From assembly GCF_022669015.1 (NCBI RefSeq), contig NZ_JAKKSL010000001.1, positions 1,346,059-1,410,058 on the forward strand: a DNA stretch of 64,000 nt. The letters are read 5' to 3'. Shown in pieces: positions 1 through 11,233 of this stretch. Position numbers and translations under genes: made by a program. Under the pieces are notes generated by a model. It was not told the DNA's origin and made no database searches. It worked only from the letters and a program-made list of their open reading frames with translations. Source of the stretch: Colwellia maritima (lineage in GTDB: Bacteria; Pseudomonadota; Gammaproteobacteria; Enterobacterales; Alteromonadaceae). Every line of letters starts with the position of its first letter. Position 1 is the first letter of the stretch.

Positions 1-1747
1 GGTGTTTATCTAGAAGATACCCCTTTATTTGCAGGACAACATGTATTCAAAGCGAATGCGAGTGTTGTTGATGTTCTACAAGAAAGAGGTGCATTAATGC
101 ATCATCACGCATTTGAGCATTCTTATCCGCATTGCCGGCGTCATAAAACACCGATTATTTTTCGTGCTACACCACAATGGTTTATTAGCATGGACAAAAA
201 AGGTTTACGTGCTGATTCGTTAAAAGAGATTGAAAAAACACAATGGATCCCTGATTGGGGGCAAAGTCGTATTGAAAAAATGGTTGAAGGACGCCCTGAC
301 TGGTGTATTTCTCGCCAACGTACGTGGGGTGTACCTATTGCTTTATTTATCCATAAAGATACCGGGGCATTACACCCACGAAGTATCGAGCTGATAGAAG
401 AAGTTGCACAGCGTGTTGAAAAAGAAGGTATTCAAGCGTGGTTCGATCTCGAAGCGAGTGAACTAATAGGGGATGATGCTAATGACTTTATTAAAGTGCC
501 AGATACCTTAGATGTTTGGTTTGATTCGGGAACAACACATTACTCTGTCATTAATGCTCGCGAAGAATTTGATGATATCGCCGATTTGTATCTTGAAGGC
601 TCTGATCAACATCGTGGTTGGTTTATGTCGTCAATGATGTCATCTGTTGCCATGACAGGCAAAGCGCCTTATAGGCAAGTACTTACTCACGGTTTCACCG
701 TTGACGTTAATGGTCACAAAATGTCAAAGTCATTAGGTAATGTGGTTACACCATCAGAGATTACCAATAACTTAGGTGCTGATATTTTACGTTTATGGAC
801 GGCGTCGGTTAATTACACGCAAGAAATCACGGTTTCAGATGAAATATTTAAACGTCAGGCCGATGCTTATCGCCGTATTCGTAATACCTCACGTTTCTTA
901 CTTTCAAACTTAAACGGCTTTGAACCAAGACAACATTCAGTTGCTTTTGAAGATATGGTGGCGTTAGACCCGGGTAGTGGATAAAGCGGCACATTTGCAA
1001 GAAGAAATTATCAACGCCTACAATGAATATGAATTTCATGTTGTTGTTCATAAGTTAATGAATTTCTGTACTACTGAGCTTGGTGGATTTTATTTAGATA
1101 TTATTAAAGACAGACAATACACAGCCAAAGCAGACTCAAATGCCCGTCGCTCATGTCAAACGGCAATGTACTTAATTGCCGAAGCAATGACGGCTTGGAT
1201 GGCACCAATATTATCTTTTACTGCACAAGAAATTTGGCAAGCATTACCAACACCGGCAACAGGTGAACGTGATGAGTTTGTTTTCACTGGTGTTTGGTTT
1301 GACGGTTTAGTTACTATGCCTGCGGACACAGCATTAGGAAACGACTACTGGAGCGAATTGTTATTAGTTCGTACAGAAGTTAACCGTGCGTTAGAGCTTG
1401 CTCGTAAAGAAAAAACGGTAGGAAAAGCGTTAGAGGCACAAGTTACTTTATATACCACAGTAAATTTCGCTGAAAAATTAACGCAATTAGGTGAGGAGTT
1501 ACGTTTTGTGCTAATTACCTCAAAAGCCGGCGTTGAAGTAGTTACGGATGAAGGACAAGTGCCGGCGGATGCAGAATCCACCGATATTGATGGGTTATGG
1601 TTATCCGTTTCAGCAGCGACAGGTCAAAAATGTGAACGTTGTTGGCATGTAACCGAAGATGTGGGCAGCCACGAAACGCATCCTGATCTTTGTGGTCGTT
1701 GTATTACAAATGTTGATGGTGAAGGTGAGCAGAGAAAATATGCTTAA
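1..1747 (+). CDS. ileS: Isoleucyl-tRNA synthetase, 3' part, one frame break
   Basis: Charges tRNA-Ile in the cytoplasm. The reading frame is already open at base 1, so the N-terminal part with the HIGH motif lies outside the window. Visible are the class I signature [12 protein letters not shown] near base 715, the [10 protein letters not shown] stretch of the catalytic domain, and the C-terminal zinc finger (CERC and CGRC) before the stop. The frame breaks near 968-974: the first half ends at a stop at 982-984 and the rest, beginning [11 protein letters not shown], continues one frame later to 1747. Conserved Asp-Arg-Trp is expected where the sequence reads CCCGGG. At 134-138 the conserved Cys-Trp-Arg-His-Lys reads Cys-Arg-Arg, consistent with GCTGG read as GCCGG. 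An essential gene like this is unlikely to be truly broken. It heads the usual ileS-lspA-fkpB-ispH cluster. Confidence 0.95.
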
Positions 1748-1797
1748 ATAACGTGTGTTCTTTGCCATTTTCTGCAATAACTACGTCGAATGTACTC

Positions 1798-1813
1798 GCC
1801 TATAATTATAGGC
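1798..1813. repeat. Perfect 16-bp palindrome in the ileS-lspA gap
   Basis: GCCTATAATTATAGGC reads identically on both strands. It lies 50 bases after the ileS stop. It has no T-tract, so a terminator role is not supported. An operator or a simple palindrome are both possible. Confidence 0.35.
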
Positions 1814-1906
1814 TCTGTGTATTCTATTTACTTTTACAGTCAATGACTTTGAACAATAGCTATTTGTTATTTATTGTTTAAGAAATCAGAAAAGAGAATA
1901 TTTAAA

Positions 1907-2402
1907 TTGAATAAGCTTTTCACGGATACAGGTTTGCGTTGGCTTTGGCTAACGCTACTTTGTTTAGTGCTTGATCAAGTAACTAAGCAATGGGTTGTTG
2001 GTGCATTTAATCTCTATGAATCATTTGAAGTATTACCCATTTTTAATATTACGTACGTACATAACTTAGGTGCAGCTTTTAGCTTTCTAGCAGATCAAGG
2101 AGGTCGGGCAACGTTGGTTTTTTACTGCGATCGCTGCCATTGCGAGTATTGTCTTTGTTATATGGCTCACTAAAACGCCTAAATCGCACACCTTATTAGG
2201 TATTGCTTTTGCTTTAATGTTAAGTGGTGCAATGGGAAATTTGATAGACAGAATACTTTTTGGTTATGTAATTGATTTTTTGGACTTTCATTGGTCAGGA
2301 AAACATTTTCCGGCCTTCAATATAGCAGATTCTATGATTTTTATTGGCGCAGCCTTTATGGTTTTAGACTCGTTTATGGGTGAGTCTAAAGACGCTAAGT
2401 AA
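1907..2402 (+). CDS. lspA: Lipoprotein signal peptidase (signal peptidase II), one frame break
   Basis: Inner-membrane aspartyl peptidase that removes the signal peptide from diacylated prolipoproteins. The N-terminus (TGLRWLWLTLLCLVLDQVTK) and the two catalytic Asp motifs (AMGNLIDR and FNIADS) match the family. A TTG start at 1907 is preferred because AAAGAGAA lies just upstream; an in-frame TTG at 1874 would add 11 residues. The frame breaks at 2103-2109, where FLADQGG is followed by GTCGGGC instead of a Trp codon. The remainder, IASIVFVIWLTKTPK onward, is one base out of frame. Restoring GGCTGGC repairs it. Confidence 0.93.
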
Positions 2403-2452
2403 GTTGAGTATGTTCCTACAACGTGTTAACAAAGATAAATAGAAGATAAATA

Positions 2453-2891
2453 ATGACAATTGATAAAACAATTCAAGCAGACTCTAGTATTTTAGTGCAT
2501 ATTACCATGAAATTAAGTGATGGCTCTGCTGCTGACAGTACAAAGGTTAACAATAAACCGGCTAAAATAATCATGGGCGATCAAAGTATTTCTTCGGCTT
2601 TTGAAGCTCAATTATTGGGCATGTCTGTCGGGACGAGTAAAGAGTTTACACTTGAGGCAATTGACGCCTTTGGTGAATCAAATCCTGATAATATCCATTA
2701 TATGGATATTGATAAGTTTTCGGCTGAAGTTCCAAAGAAAAGTGGGTAATATCATTACCTTTTCACAACCTGGCGGTGAATTGCCTGGTATGATAAAAGA
2801 GGTCAATGGTAATTCAGTTACGATTGACTTTAATCATCCTCTTGCCGGTCAAGCAGTTACTTTTGTGATTGATTTAGTAGAAATACTATAA
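2453..2891 (+). CDS. fkpB: FKBP-type peptidyl-prolyl isomerase SlpA/FkpB, one frame break
   Basis: SlyD-like FKBP-type prolyl isomerase found beside lspA and ispH in many gammaproteobacteria. The first 95 codons carry the FKBP half ([13 protein letters not shown] and LLGMSVGT). The C-terminal half ([22 protein letters not shown]) is in the next frame. The break lies at 2732-2737, where CCAAAG stands after the SAEVP codons. CCAGC there would restore the frame. Total length of about 146 residues is normal for the family. It sits 50 bases after lspA and 23 before ispH, consistent with one operon. Confidence 0.92.
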
Positions 2892-2914
2892 CGCTAATTA
2901 GCAATGAGAATATT

Positions 2915-3842
2915 ATGGAAATTATTTTAGCAAATCCTCGTGGTTTTTGTGCCGGTGTTGACCGCGCTATTAGCATTGTTGACCGTGCACTAGATTTATT
3001 TGGTGCGCCTATTTATGTGCGCCATGAAGTCGTGCATAACAAATTTGTGGTTGATGGCCTGAAAAGTCGTGGAGCCATTTTTGTTGATGAAATTAATGAA
3101 GTGCCTGATGACAGCACTGTTATTTTTAGCGCGCATGGCGTCTCTAAAACAGTTCGCCAAGAAGCTAAATCACGCGCATTGAAAGTTTTTGACGCAACCT
3201 GTCCGCTTGTTACTAAGGTTCATATGGAAGTGTCTCGTGTTAGCCGGAAGAATATTGAATGTATTCTTATTGGTCACGAAGGCCACCCTGAAGTAGAAGG
3301 TACTATGGGGCAGTATGATAGTGAAACTGCGGGAATCTACCTTGTTGAGTCAGCTAATGATGTCTCTAACCTTGAGGTCAAAAATCCAGACAGACTTTAC
3401 TATTGTAGTCAAACAACCCTGTCAGTTGATGATACTTCAAACGTGATTGATGCGCTAAAAGCAAAATTTCCTAAAATTGAAGGACCGAGGAAAGACGATA
3501 TTTGTTATGCAACACAAAATCGACAAGATGCGGTGCGAGCTATTGCCGAAGTGGATCTCTTATTAGTTGTAGGCGCAAAAAATAGCTCAAACTCAAATCG
3601 TTTGAGAGAAGTATCTGAGAAAATAGGCACAACGTCCTATTTAATTGATACAGCCGATAATATTGAGATTTCATGGCTTGAAGGTGTAAATAAAATAGGC
3701 GTAACAGCCGGAGCTTCAGCTCCAAAGAATACTCGTGAGACAGGTGATTGAAGCACTAAAAAACCATGGTGGTCAAGAGGTTGTAGAATATCCTGGTCGC
3801 GAAGAAAATATTGTATTTGCAGTTCCCGCCGAATTGCGCTAA
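2915..3842 (+). CDS. ispH: 4-hydroxy-3-methylbut-2-enyl diphosphate reductase, one frame break
   Basis: Last enzyme of the MEP isoprenoid pathway, a cytoplasmic iron-sulfur protein producing IPP and DMAPP. The three cluster-binding Cys are visible in [23 protein letters not shown] and [11 protein letters not shown], and the HEVVHN motif is present. The frame breaks at 3722-3727 (CCAAAG) after AGASAP. The last 36 residues ([19 protein letters not shown] onward) continue in the next frame and stop at 3840-3842. The enzyme is normally essential, so a basecall error is the likelier explanation. Confidence 0.95.
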
Positions 3843-4284
3843 TCTAAGTTTGCCTATAAATTAACCATGGCAAGATGAACACTATCCCCAAGGATATATG
3901 GAGAAAAGGGGGTAGTAAGCAAAGGACTATATTTATGTTATATTAATCTATGGTCCGAATGTATTTTATGGAAGCTAAACAGACAAAAGGGATATGGGTT
4001 AATGTTGTTCACGCAAGTGATTTTTAGCACATGTGGATTTTTTTTAGGGTCTTTAGTAATTACAACATTGACTCACAGTCCTTTTATGTCAAAAAAATGG
4101 TTGAATAAATGGAATAGTTTTACCCTTGGTTACTTTAATAGCAAAAAGATTAAAAGAACTTTTTTCACATCCCCCCAACTGAAAATCACTCTTTTCAAAC
4201 CTGTTTTTTTACAGTTAGCTTTCATGTTTTTTATTAAAAAAATAAAAGATCAGATGAAAAAGCAACTTATAAAGAGAGAAATCA
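3843..4284. other. 442-bp intergenic region before the pilus operon
   Basis: This separates ispH from pilV. It holds the pilus operon promoter presumably, but I see no promoter good enough to place. An open frame at 4002-4301 has no recognisable features, overlaps the pilV start, and looks non-coding. No repeat or RNA gene was recognised. Confidence 0.5.
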
Positions 4285-4861
4285 ATGCATCAACGTATTA
4301 ATAATAAAAACTTTAATGCCAATAACAAGAAAAGCACGAAGAAACAAAGAGGCATGACTTTTATCGAAGTTTTGGTCTCTCTTTTTATTATGGTAACAGG
4401 TATCTTAGGTGCTGTTGCTATGCAAGCCAATGCTAAAAAAGGCAGTTTTGATGCAATGCAACGTTCATTAGCGTCTAGTTTGACGCAGGATATTATTGAA
4501 CGCATGCGCAGTAATGATTTTAATACGATTGGCGCTTATCGGTACAGATTATGGCGCTACTTTAAATGCTGTTCCCACTAAACGTTGTCGTACGAGTGCA
4601 GGATTGTGCTCTGCAGCAGAAATGGCAATTAATGACCAATATGAATGGGAATTGGCCTTAATGGGAGCTGATGTAACAAATGGTGGTGATAGTGCAGGTG
4701 GTTTGGTTAATGCTAGAGCCTGCGTAAGTGTTAATAATAATGCGGTAACGGTTGTGATAACTTGGGAAGGTAGAACAGAGTTAATTAATGGAAGTACCGA
4801 AGGGTGTGGTACTACTGGTAGTCAACGTAGACAGGTATCGGTTGAAGCATTTGTCTTTTAA
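4285..4861 (+). CDS. pilV: Type IV pilus minor pilin PilV, one frame break
   Basis: Minor pilin thought to prime pilus assembly from the inner membrane. After a 23-residue leader comes the prepilin peptidase site, Gly before MTFIEVLVSLFIMVTG, with the invariant Glu at +5. The N-terminal ORF stops at 4579-4581; the rest (TDYGATLNAVPTKRCRTSAG onward) is one frame over and stops at 4861. The break is at 4537-4542 (TATCGG). A missing GCTGG would give Ala-Gly and restore the frame. The four Cys in the C-terminal part are typical of minor pilins. First gene of the pilV-W-X-Y1-E cluster. Confidence 0.85.
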
Positions 4862-4909
4862 TCTCGGTGAATTCCAGAATAATAAAAAGAATGAGAGCAT
4901 AAGTTATAT

Positions 4910-5924
4910 ATGAAGCTAGTTAAATATAAACATCAACAAGGTTTTAGCTTACTAGAAGTATTTCTTACTTTAGTCATTGGCTTAGTTATTTTTGCCGGTG
5001 TGTTAGGTATTTTTGTTGGCATGCGTACTACAACGAGCGAAACAACAAGTCATGGTGAATTGCAAGAAAATGGTCGTTTTGCAATGAGTTTACTTACCGA
5101 TGATATTTCAAAACAAGACTTCTGGGGGGATTATACAGGAACATTTAATATTTTTGGTATTAGTCATACTCTTGCTGCTCCCGGAAATGATTGTACTGGC
5201 GCAGGAGTAAATAATGCATCGTTTCCTATAGCTGTAGGGCATTTTAGAACACTCTGGGGCGATACAGTCACAAATGCAAACCCTATGGGGTGTTTTGCGG
5301 ATGCTAAGATTGGCTCAGATGTTATTCAGTTAAAAAGAGTTTTAGCTTCAGATCTTGTTAAAGCTGATGGAACATCGATTGCAAGTGCACCTACACAAAA
5401 TGCACCCGCAGGAAATTTTCATTTAATTGCGAATAATAATGATGGCATTTTATTTCAAAGTGGTGCTTTGCCCGTTGTTGATAACGCTCGAGTTTGGCAA
5501 TATCAACATCATGTATATTATATCAGAGAAGAAGCACAAGGTAATAACACCGTACCAGTGTTAATGCAGGGACAATTAACTACACAAATGTCTTTCGCTC
5601 CAGTGGTTGACGGTATTGAAATGATTCGTTTTATGTACGGATATGACGCAGATACTGATCCAGCCTTTACCTGGTTATGGAGTCGTAGATGCGTTTATAT
5701 CTGCTGATAATATGAATGACGCCCTTTGGGATAATGCGGGCGGTTCTCGTATTATAGCCGTTAAAGTTTATGTGTTAGCGAGAAATATATTACCAGATAA
5801 TGACTATACAAATAATAACACCTACCAATTAGGTGATCTACCGATGACTTTTAATGATAATTATCGTCGCCTCTTATTTAGTTCAACGGTAACATTATAT
5901 AATGCGAGGGTTGACATATGGTAA
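4910..5924 (+). CDS. pilW: Type IV pilus minor pilin PilW, one frame break
   Basis: Minor pilin of the PilW family. Short leader KYKHQQG followed by FSLLEVFLTLVIGLVIFAGV, a class III prepilin N-terminus with Glu5. The large extracellular part includes NGRFAMSLLTDDISKQDFWG, common in PilW. The first frame ends at 5705-5707. The second part (GYGVVDAFISADNMNDALW onward) ends at 5924. The break is near 5660-5664, where CCAGC is present but with a surplus base. The stop overlaps the start of pilX, so the genes are translationally coupled. Confidence 0.85.
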
Positions 5925-6433
5925 ATGATGTAAAGAACGGCACTTTTAGACACAACAAGGAAAGTGGCGTCGTATTGATTGTTTCATTGGTTTTTTTAGT
6001 GGCATTAACTGCTGTTGCTGCGGCACTAATGCAAAATACGACTACAGATATGAAAATGTCAGGTGCCGCCGAAGAAAAAGTTGTTGCTGATCAAGAAGTT
6101 GTTAGTGCTATAGATGAGTTTGTTTTTAATGAGGTTACAGGAGGCGGAGGTAATAATATATTTGCTCAGCCTGTAGCAACTTTTCAAGGTGGCGCAATCG
6201 ATATAAAAGCAGACTTAGTCAACACTAATAAGCAGGGGGATATTGATACCGCCTTACTTGACCTGGCCAATAATCAATTTCAACGTGAACTACCTTGTCC
6301 ACGTTCAAGAACTCCATCCTCAAGTAGTGTTGGATGTAATATATTACGTATACAAATAAGTAAAAAATACGGTCGTCATAAAACGAGTACTGTGGAAGTG
6401 AACTCAGGCATAGTACAAGAAGTTATTAAATAA
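5918..6433 (+). CDS. pilX: Type IV pilus assembly protein PilX
   Basis: Pilin-like minor component, 171 residues, intact. The N-terminus ESGVVLIVSLVFLVALTAVAAALM is the PilX-type hydrophobic segment, which carries G-V-V-L in place of the usual GFTLIE. The next part, TTTDMKMSGAAEEKVVADQE, is also typical. Starts inside the pilW stop region (7-base overlap) and lies 63 bases before pilY1. In Pseudomonas PilX works with PilV, PilW, PilY1 and PilE in a tip/priming complex; the same role is inferred here from gene order. Confidence 0.85.
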   Translation: MVNDVKNGTFRHNKESGVVLIVSLVFLVALTAVAAALMQNTTTDMKMSGAAEEKVVADQEVVSAIDEFVFNEVTGGGGNNIFAQPVATFQGGAIDIKADLVNTNKQGDIDTALLDLANNQFQRELPCPRSRTPSSSSVGCNILRIQISKKYGRHKTSTVEVNSGIVQEVIK

Positions 6434-6496
6434 TGATGTACAAGAGTGTTAAATAAAGGATGAACTATTTAGTCATGTTTATATTGGGATTTTATT

Positions 6497-9400
6497 ATGA
6501 ATAAGTTTATAACGTTAGGTTTACTGACTATATCGGCACTACTCTCGGTATCTTTGACATATGCCGAAGACATTGAAATGTATATAAGTGACTCAGTCAA
6601 AGATACGGCGAAAAATTCAAAAGTTCTGATTATTTTTGATAACTCAGGGAGTATGAGTACATCTCATCAAGTAAAAGAACCTTTTGATAATAATCAATCG
6701 TACCCACCTGAAGGGGCGGCACATGCTTATAATGATAATGCGATATATTTTAATAAAGGTGAAACCGATGGCACTAATTCAATTCCTAATAATCCGAGTG
6801 ATGGGCGTCGTTTTTTAGCTGCGATTAATAGTTGTGAAAGTTCAAAAGATTCTTTAGAAGAAAAAGGCTTTTACACTGGACATATACGTGAGTACAACAT
6901 TAAAGGTAATAGCGGTACTTGGGATGAATTGCCGGACAATAATGGCTTAAATATTAAGGTTATAGATTGTGAAGAAGATGTAAAAACAGATGATAACCCT
7001 GGTAGTGTAGAAAATATCAGTAGCCTCCCTAAAGGTTATCCTGCTGACAATTTAGGTACGAAAGCGGCACCTGTATATCATACTACAGATGAAAGTGAGT
7101 TAAATGTTAGTTGGTCGGGTCCTCGAGTGACTTTATATACGGCGAAATACCTACGTTGGCACCACAGCACTACAGTGGGTGATATTTGGGAAACACGTTT
7201 TGAGACCGCGGTAAGGAGTATTACTAACGTTATTGAATCAACGGATGGTGTTGATTTTGGTTTGGAAGTTTTTAATTACAACGATGGTAATAAAAAATCA
7301 AACCATAATGGTGGTCGCATCGTTTCTGGTATTAGTCAAATGATTCCGGCAAATGAAGCAAGCCTTGTTAATATGATTGACGATGATCTTACACCATACA
7401 CATGGACCCCGTTATGCGAATCGACTTATGAAGCATCACAGTATTTTGGTGGAAAGGCTGTTGATTATGGTGATGATGCAAAAAGTTCAGCGAGACCTAA
7501 AACTGATAGTACTATTGTAAAGGGCGGGAATTATGAAGCACCATTTGATGAGTGTACCGACAAAGCGTACATTATTTTAATTACTGATGGTGAACCTACT
7601 TATGATACTGCAGCAAATACCAAAATTACTGCACTGAAGTCCAAGGAGTTAAATGGGGTTGATGGGGACGGTAATCCTGTTTATAAAGATATTACCTTTA
7701 CGGGAACTCATGAAAATTTTAATAATTCAACATATAATGATGCTGACCTTAGTACCGCCAGTTATTTACCGGCCTTTTAGTGGCCGGATGAATACTTACG
7801 ATGTTAATTTATCTATTGATGGTGTTCAAACTGTTTCAACCCACACTATTGGGTTTAGTGACGGTGCAAATGATGCGAAAGGCTTATTAACCGAAACGGC
7901 TAATCGTGGTGGTGGGAAATACTTTCCACTAAAAGTGAATCTGAGTTAACGTCTGCGCTGCAAAGTACGTTACGTAGTTTAACCCCTGCTAATAACACAT
8001 TAACTTCTGTTTCTGTTGCGGCTAATAATTTTGATAGAACAGAAACGTTAGATTCTGTTTATTACGCAATGTTTGACCCGCAAAATGGACCTCTCGGCAG
8101 GGAAATTTAAAGAAATACAAGGTGGTTGATGGTGTTCAAATAGGCGCTAATGACTTACCTGCTATTGATGAAAGTACAGGAAAGTTTTCTTCATCTGTTC
8201 AAAGTTTTTGGTCATCTAGTGTTGATGGTAATTTAGTGTCAAAAGGCGGGGTAGTTGATTGGTTTGCTAAAAAGGCAGTCGGTGATCGTGTCGTGTATAG
8301 CAATATTGGCTCTGACATGTCTGATGAAGATGATGATTCACTCAAGATATTAGACATAAATGCGTTAAATGGGCACGAGTCTGCCTATGCCGCAGAATTA
8401 AAGATTGCAGAAGAAGATGCTGTTGATTATTTTAATTGGAGTCTAGGCATGGATGTTGATGATGAAGATAAGGATGGTCTTAAAACGGATATGCGTGTTG
8501 ACGTTTTTGGTGACCCACTACATTCAAAACCTTTAGTGATTAATTATGGAACAAGCATACGTGTTTTGGTTGGTACTAATGCAGGTGCGTTACACATGTT
8601 TGAAGATGGTGGTACCACTGTTTCTGAAAAATGGGCTTTCATGCCAACCGAGCTGTTTCCAAATATCACGGGGTTAAGGGATAACTATTCTACAGCGAAT
8701 AAAATATACGGTGTTGATGGCCAAATTACTTCTTATATTGATGACAAAAATGGTGATGGAGTCATCGAATCCGGTGATACAGCATGGATATTCTTTGGTT
8801 TAAGGCGAGGTGGAGATTCATATTATGCGTTAGATGTATCTAACAAAGATTCACCTAAATTATTGTGGCATATTAAAGTCGGTACTACTGGTTTCGAAAA
8901 TTTAGGACAAACATGGTCGCAACCTACAATAGGATTTTCTAAACTAAATTTAAGTGGTGATGAGGCTAGTCCTGTGCTGTTCTTTGGTGGAGGGTATGAT
9001 ACAAATAAAGATACTGGTGGTGTAGGGACTGCCGATAGTAAAGGACATTCTGTTTATATGGTGGATGCTAAAACAGGCTCGTTATTATGGAGTATGGCAC
9101 CCACAGGCGGAGACACAGATTTTACAGGTACGGATAGCATTCCTTCCGCGATTGGCTTACTAGACAGCAATGGCAATGGTTTGATCGACCGATTATATAC
9201 GGGTGATACGGGTGGTAATATTTGGCGTATAGATATGCCAGGAAGTAGCAAATCCGATTTCTCAGTGTTTAGATTAGCAAGCTTAGGTGATGAAGCGAGT
9301 AATTCTGCTGACAGACGTTTCTTTTATGAACCGATTGTTAGAGCCTTTATTGATGAGACAATAGAAACAAATGTTACTGATCATAATGGTGTAACTACTA

Positions 9401-10071
9401 CGGTGACTGCACATCAAGAAAATCCCTATGATGCGATATTAATTGGTAGTGGTGATAGAAGTAATCCTTTAGGGACTGATACTGCGGATAGTTTCTTTAT
9501 GATTAAAGATGAAAATATAAAGACACAAACCTTTTCAGCAACAAGTACGCCGCCAACACCTGCCGTTTTAACTAAATCAGACTTATTTGATTTTAGCACC
9601 GATCGCTTTGCTGCAAACTTAACTACCGAAGAAAAAACGCAACTTGAAAAGGACGTTTCTGAAAAGTCAGGATGGTTTATTGATTATAACCAAACAGGTG
9701 AAAAGAGTACTTCTGCGGCAATAGTGTTAAATGGTATTGTTTATTTTACTACTTATACACCGCCAGAATTTGCCGGGGTATTAGTTGATTGTAAACCACC
9801 CACAGGTAATGGATGGTTGTATGGTGTTGATTTAGCGTTAGGAACAAAACGTTATAACTGGGCTGATAGCTCAGAAAGAGGCGACGATAGAATTTATGGA
9901 CCGTTTGAAAATCAATATCTTGGCACGCCAACTATGATTGTATTACCTGATGATCCAACCGATCCTAAATCAGATACAACGATTAGGTTAGGGGTTGGGA
10001 TTGAGTTAAGTAATCCTTTAAACTCATGGTTCAAAACCATGCGTACTTACCTATATGTAACGGAAGAGTGA
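6497..10071 (+). CDS. pilY1: PilY1-type pilus tip adhesin, three frame breaks
   Basis: Large secreted protein (about 1190 residues) expected at the pilus tip. Signal peptide MNKFITLGLLTISALLSVSL ends near the YAED residues. A von Willebrand A domain follows, with MIDAS motif DNSGSMS and a later LITDGEPT. The C-terminal half is the PilY1 beta-propeller with GDPLHSKP and a calcium-loop-like DKNGDGVIESGD. Frame breaks lie at about 7773-7787, 7926-7929 and 8093-8097. All three are near a predicted GCTGG/CCAGC (SGRMNTY for an expected Gly-Trp; CCTCTCGGCAG where Arg-Trp-Gln is expected). Product and operon position are clear despite the breaks. Confidence 0.92.
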
Positions 10072-10112
10072 TCGCATGAGTAATAAAAATATAATATTGC
10101 GAAAGGGGTATC

Positions 10113-10517
10113 ATGAATAAACTTAAAAAAAGCAGCGGTTTTACTCTGATGGAACTAATGATAACTGTTGCAATCATAGGCATCTTAGCGGGAATAGCAT
10201 ATCCATCTTATGTGGAATTTGTGTTACGTTCTAATCGGAGTGAAGCGCAACGAGAGCTTATGAGATTTGCAAATCTTCAAGAGCAAGTGTTTGTAGATAC
10301 GAGAGCTTATGCTGCTAATATGGTTGGTTTAGGTGAAAGCTCAGCAACGATAACAACTGAATCAACAAATTATGAAATTCAAGTTTTAAATCAAACCGCT
10401 ACCACCTTTACTTTAAGAGCGACAGGAAAAAATAATCAAGTAAAGGATGTTGGTTGTGTTACCTTAAATATAGATCAGTTAGGAACAAAAACACCAAGAG
10501 ATTGTTGGGAGAACTAA
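10113..10517 (+). CDS. pilE: Type IV minor pilin PilE
   Basis: Intact 134-residue prepilin: leader KKSSG then [20 protein letters not shown] with Glu5, followed by [20 protein letters not shown]. The C-terminal [18 protein letters not shown] has a Cys pair forming a likely D-loop. GAAAGGGG upstream of the ATG is a clear ribosome binding site. It closes the minor pilin cluster behind pilY1, as in Pseudomonas and Shewanella. It is more likely PilE than the major pilin PilA given the context. Confidence 0.85.
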   Translation: MNKLKKSSGFTLMELMITVAIIGILAGIAYPSYVEFVLRSNRSEAQRELMRFANLQEQVFVDTRAYAANMVGLGESSATITTESTNYEIQVLNQTATTFTLRATGKNNQVKDVGCVTLNIDQLGTKTPRDCWEN

Positions 10518-10518
10518 T

Positions 10519-10854
10519 ATGAAAATTTATATAAATACCATTATTAAAAATATATCTATATTAACGCTAATAACCTGTAGTTTAATTACTAATGCAAAAT
10601 CTACAGCTACAGAAGATAAAAAAGTAGATGTAAAATGTTTTGTTGAACTTATTGGTGGGAGAGAAACTATTAGTTTTTGGTATATACCATCCAGTCAAGT
10701 ATCGAATTTAGTTAATTCTATTACAGGACGCCAGGTATCAATTCCACATTCCAAGCAGAAGGAAACGATTTATAAAGCGCATGAATGTGTTTTATTACAA
10801 GATGATTTTTCTGGAAGCAAAGCTAAAATAGTGGATGAAAAAGTAGCACGATAA
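10519..10854 (+). CDS. tapY2: TapY2-like small secreted protein of the pilus operon
   Basis: A 111-residue protein with an N-terminal signal peptide (hydrophobic ISILTLITCSLITNAKS). It begins one base after the pilE stop, so it belongs to the operon. The mature part has KCFVELIGG, then GRQVSI, then ECVLLQDDFSGSKAK near the C-terminus. This resembles the TapY2 family of type IVa pilus-associated proteins in Shewanella and relatives, a match recalled from memory. Two Cys could pair. Function is not established from the sequence. Confidence 0.6.
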   Translation: MKIYINTIIKNISILTLITCSLITNAKSTATEDKKVDVKCFVELIGGRETISFWYIPSSQVSNLVNSITGRQVSIPHSKQKETIYKAHECVLLQDDFSGSKAKIVDEKVAR

Positions 10855-11233
10855 TGTCGTTCACTTCTATTAAATTATATTCTTGTTTGATAGTTTTTCT
10901 TACTTCAAGGAAAACTTTGTTTTAATAGCTGCTCTATTACAAGTAAATTTAATGATGAAGTTATAAAAATTTTCCGCGTTATTAGTTTTGTCTGGGACAC
11001 TAGATAGTTGTAGTTGTTGGAGAATAAAGGTAAATTTTCCCCAGAATAATCATTTGAGCAAATAATATATTGCTTATAACTTTTGAATTCTCGCTGTGTG
11101 GAAAATCACTAAATGGACTTGGTATAAGCTAAGTAACACTCGTTTAATTAATTATTAAATAACGGTGTAGTTGGTGATTTTAGCATGTAGAAATGATCAC
11201 ATAGTTAGTGATATTGGTATTAACCATATTTTA
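10855..11233. other. Intergenic region with a partial dispersed repeat
   Basis: No gene seen. Positions 11085-11127 resemble one end of the inverted-repeat element found whole at 23621-23937 (TCTCGCTGTGTGGAAAATC, then ACTTGGTATAAG). The last bases, 11226-11233, form the left target-site copy of the IS256-like insertion. Confidence 0.5.
11085..11127 (+). repeat. Right-end fragment of the dispersed MITE-like repeat
   Basis: Shares TTCTCGCTG-GTG, GAAA and CTTGGTATAA spacing with the right end of the complete copy at 23900-23937. I see no matching left end nearby, so it is a solo or decayed copy. Confidence 0.5.

Noticed and set aside
4002-4301. 99-codon open frame before pilV
   Set aside because: It has no recognisable domain, overlaps the pilV start and consists of AT-rich low-complexity codons. 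It looks like a chance frame in the intergenic region.
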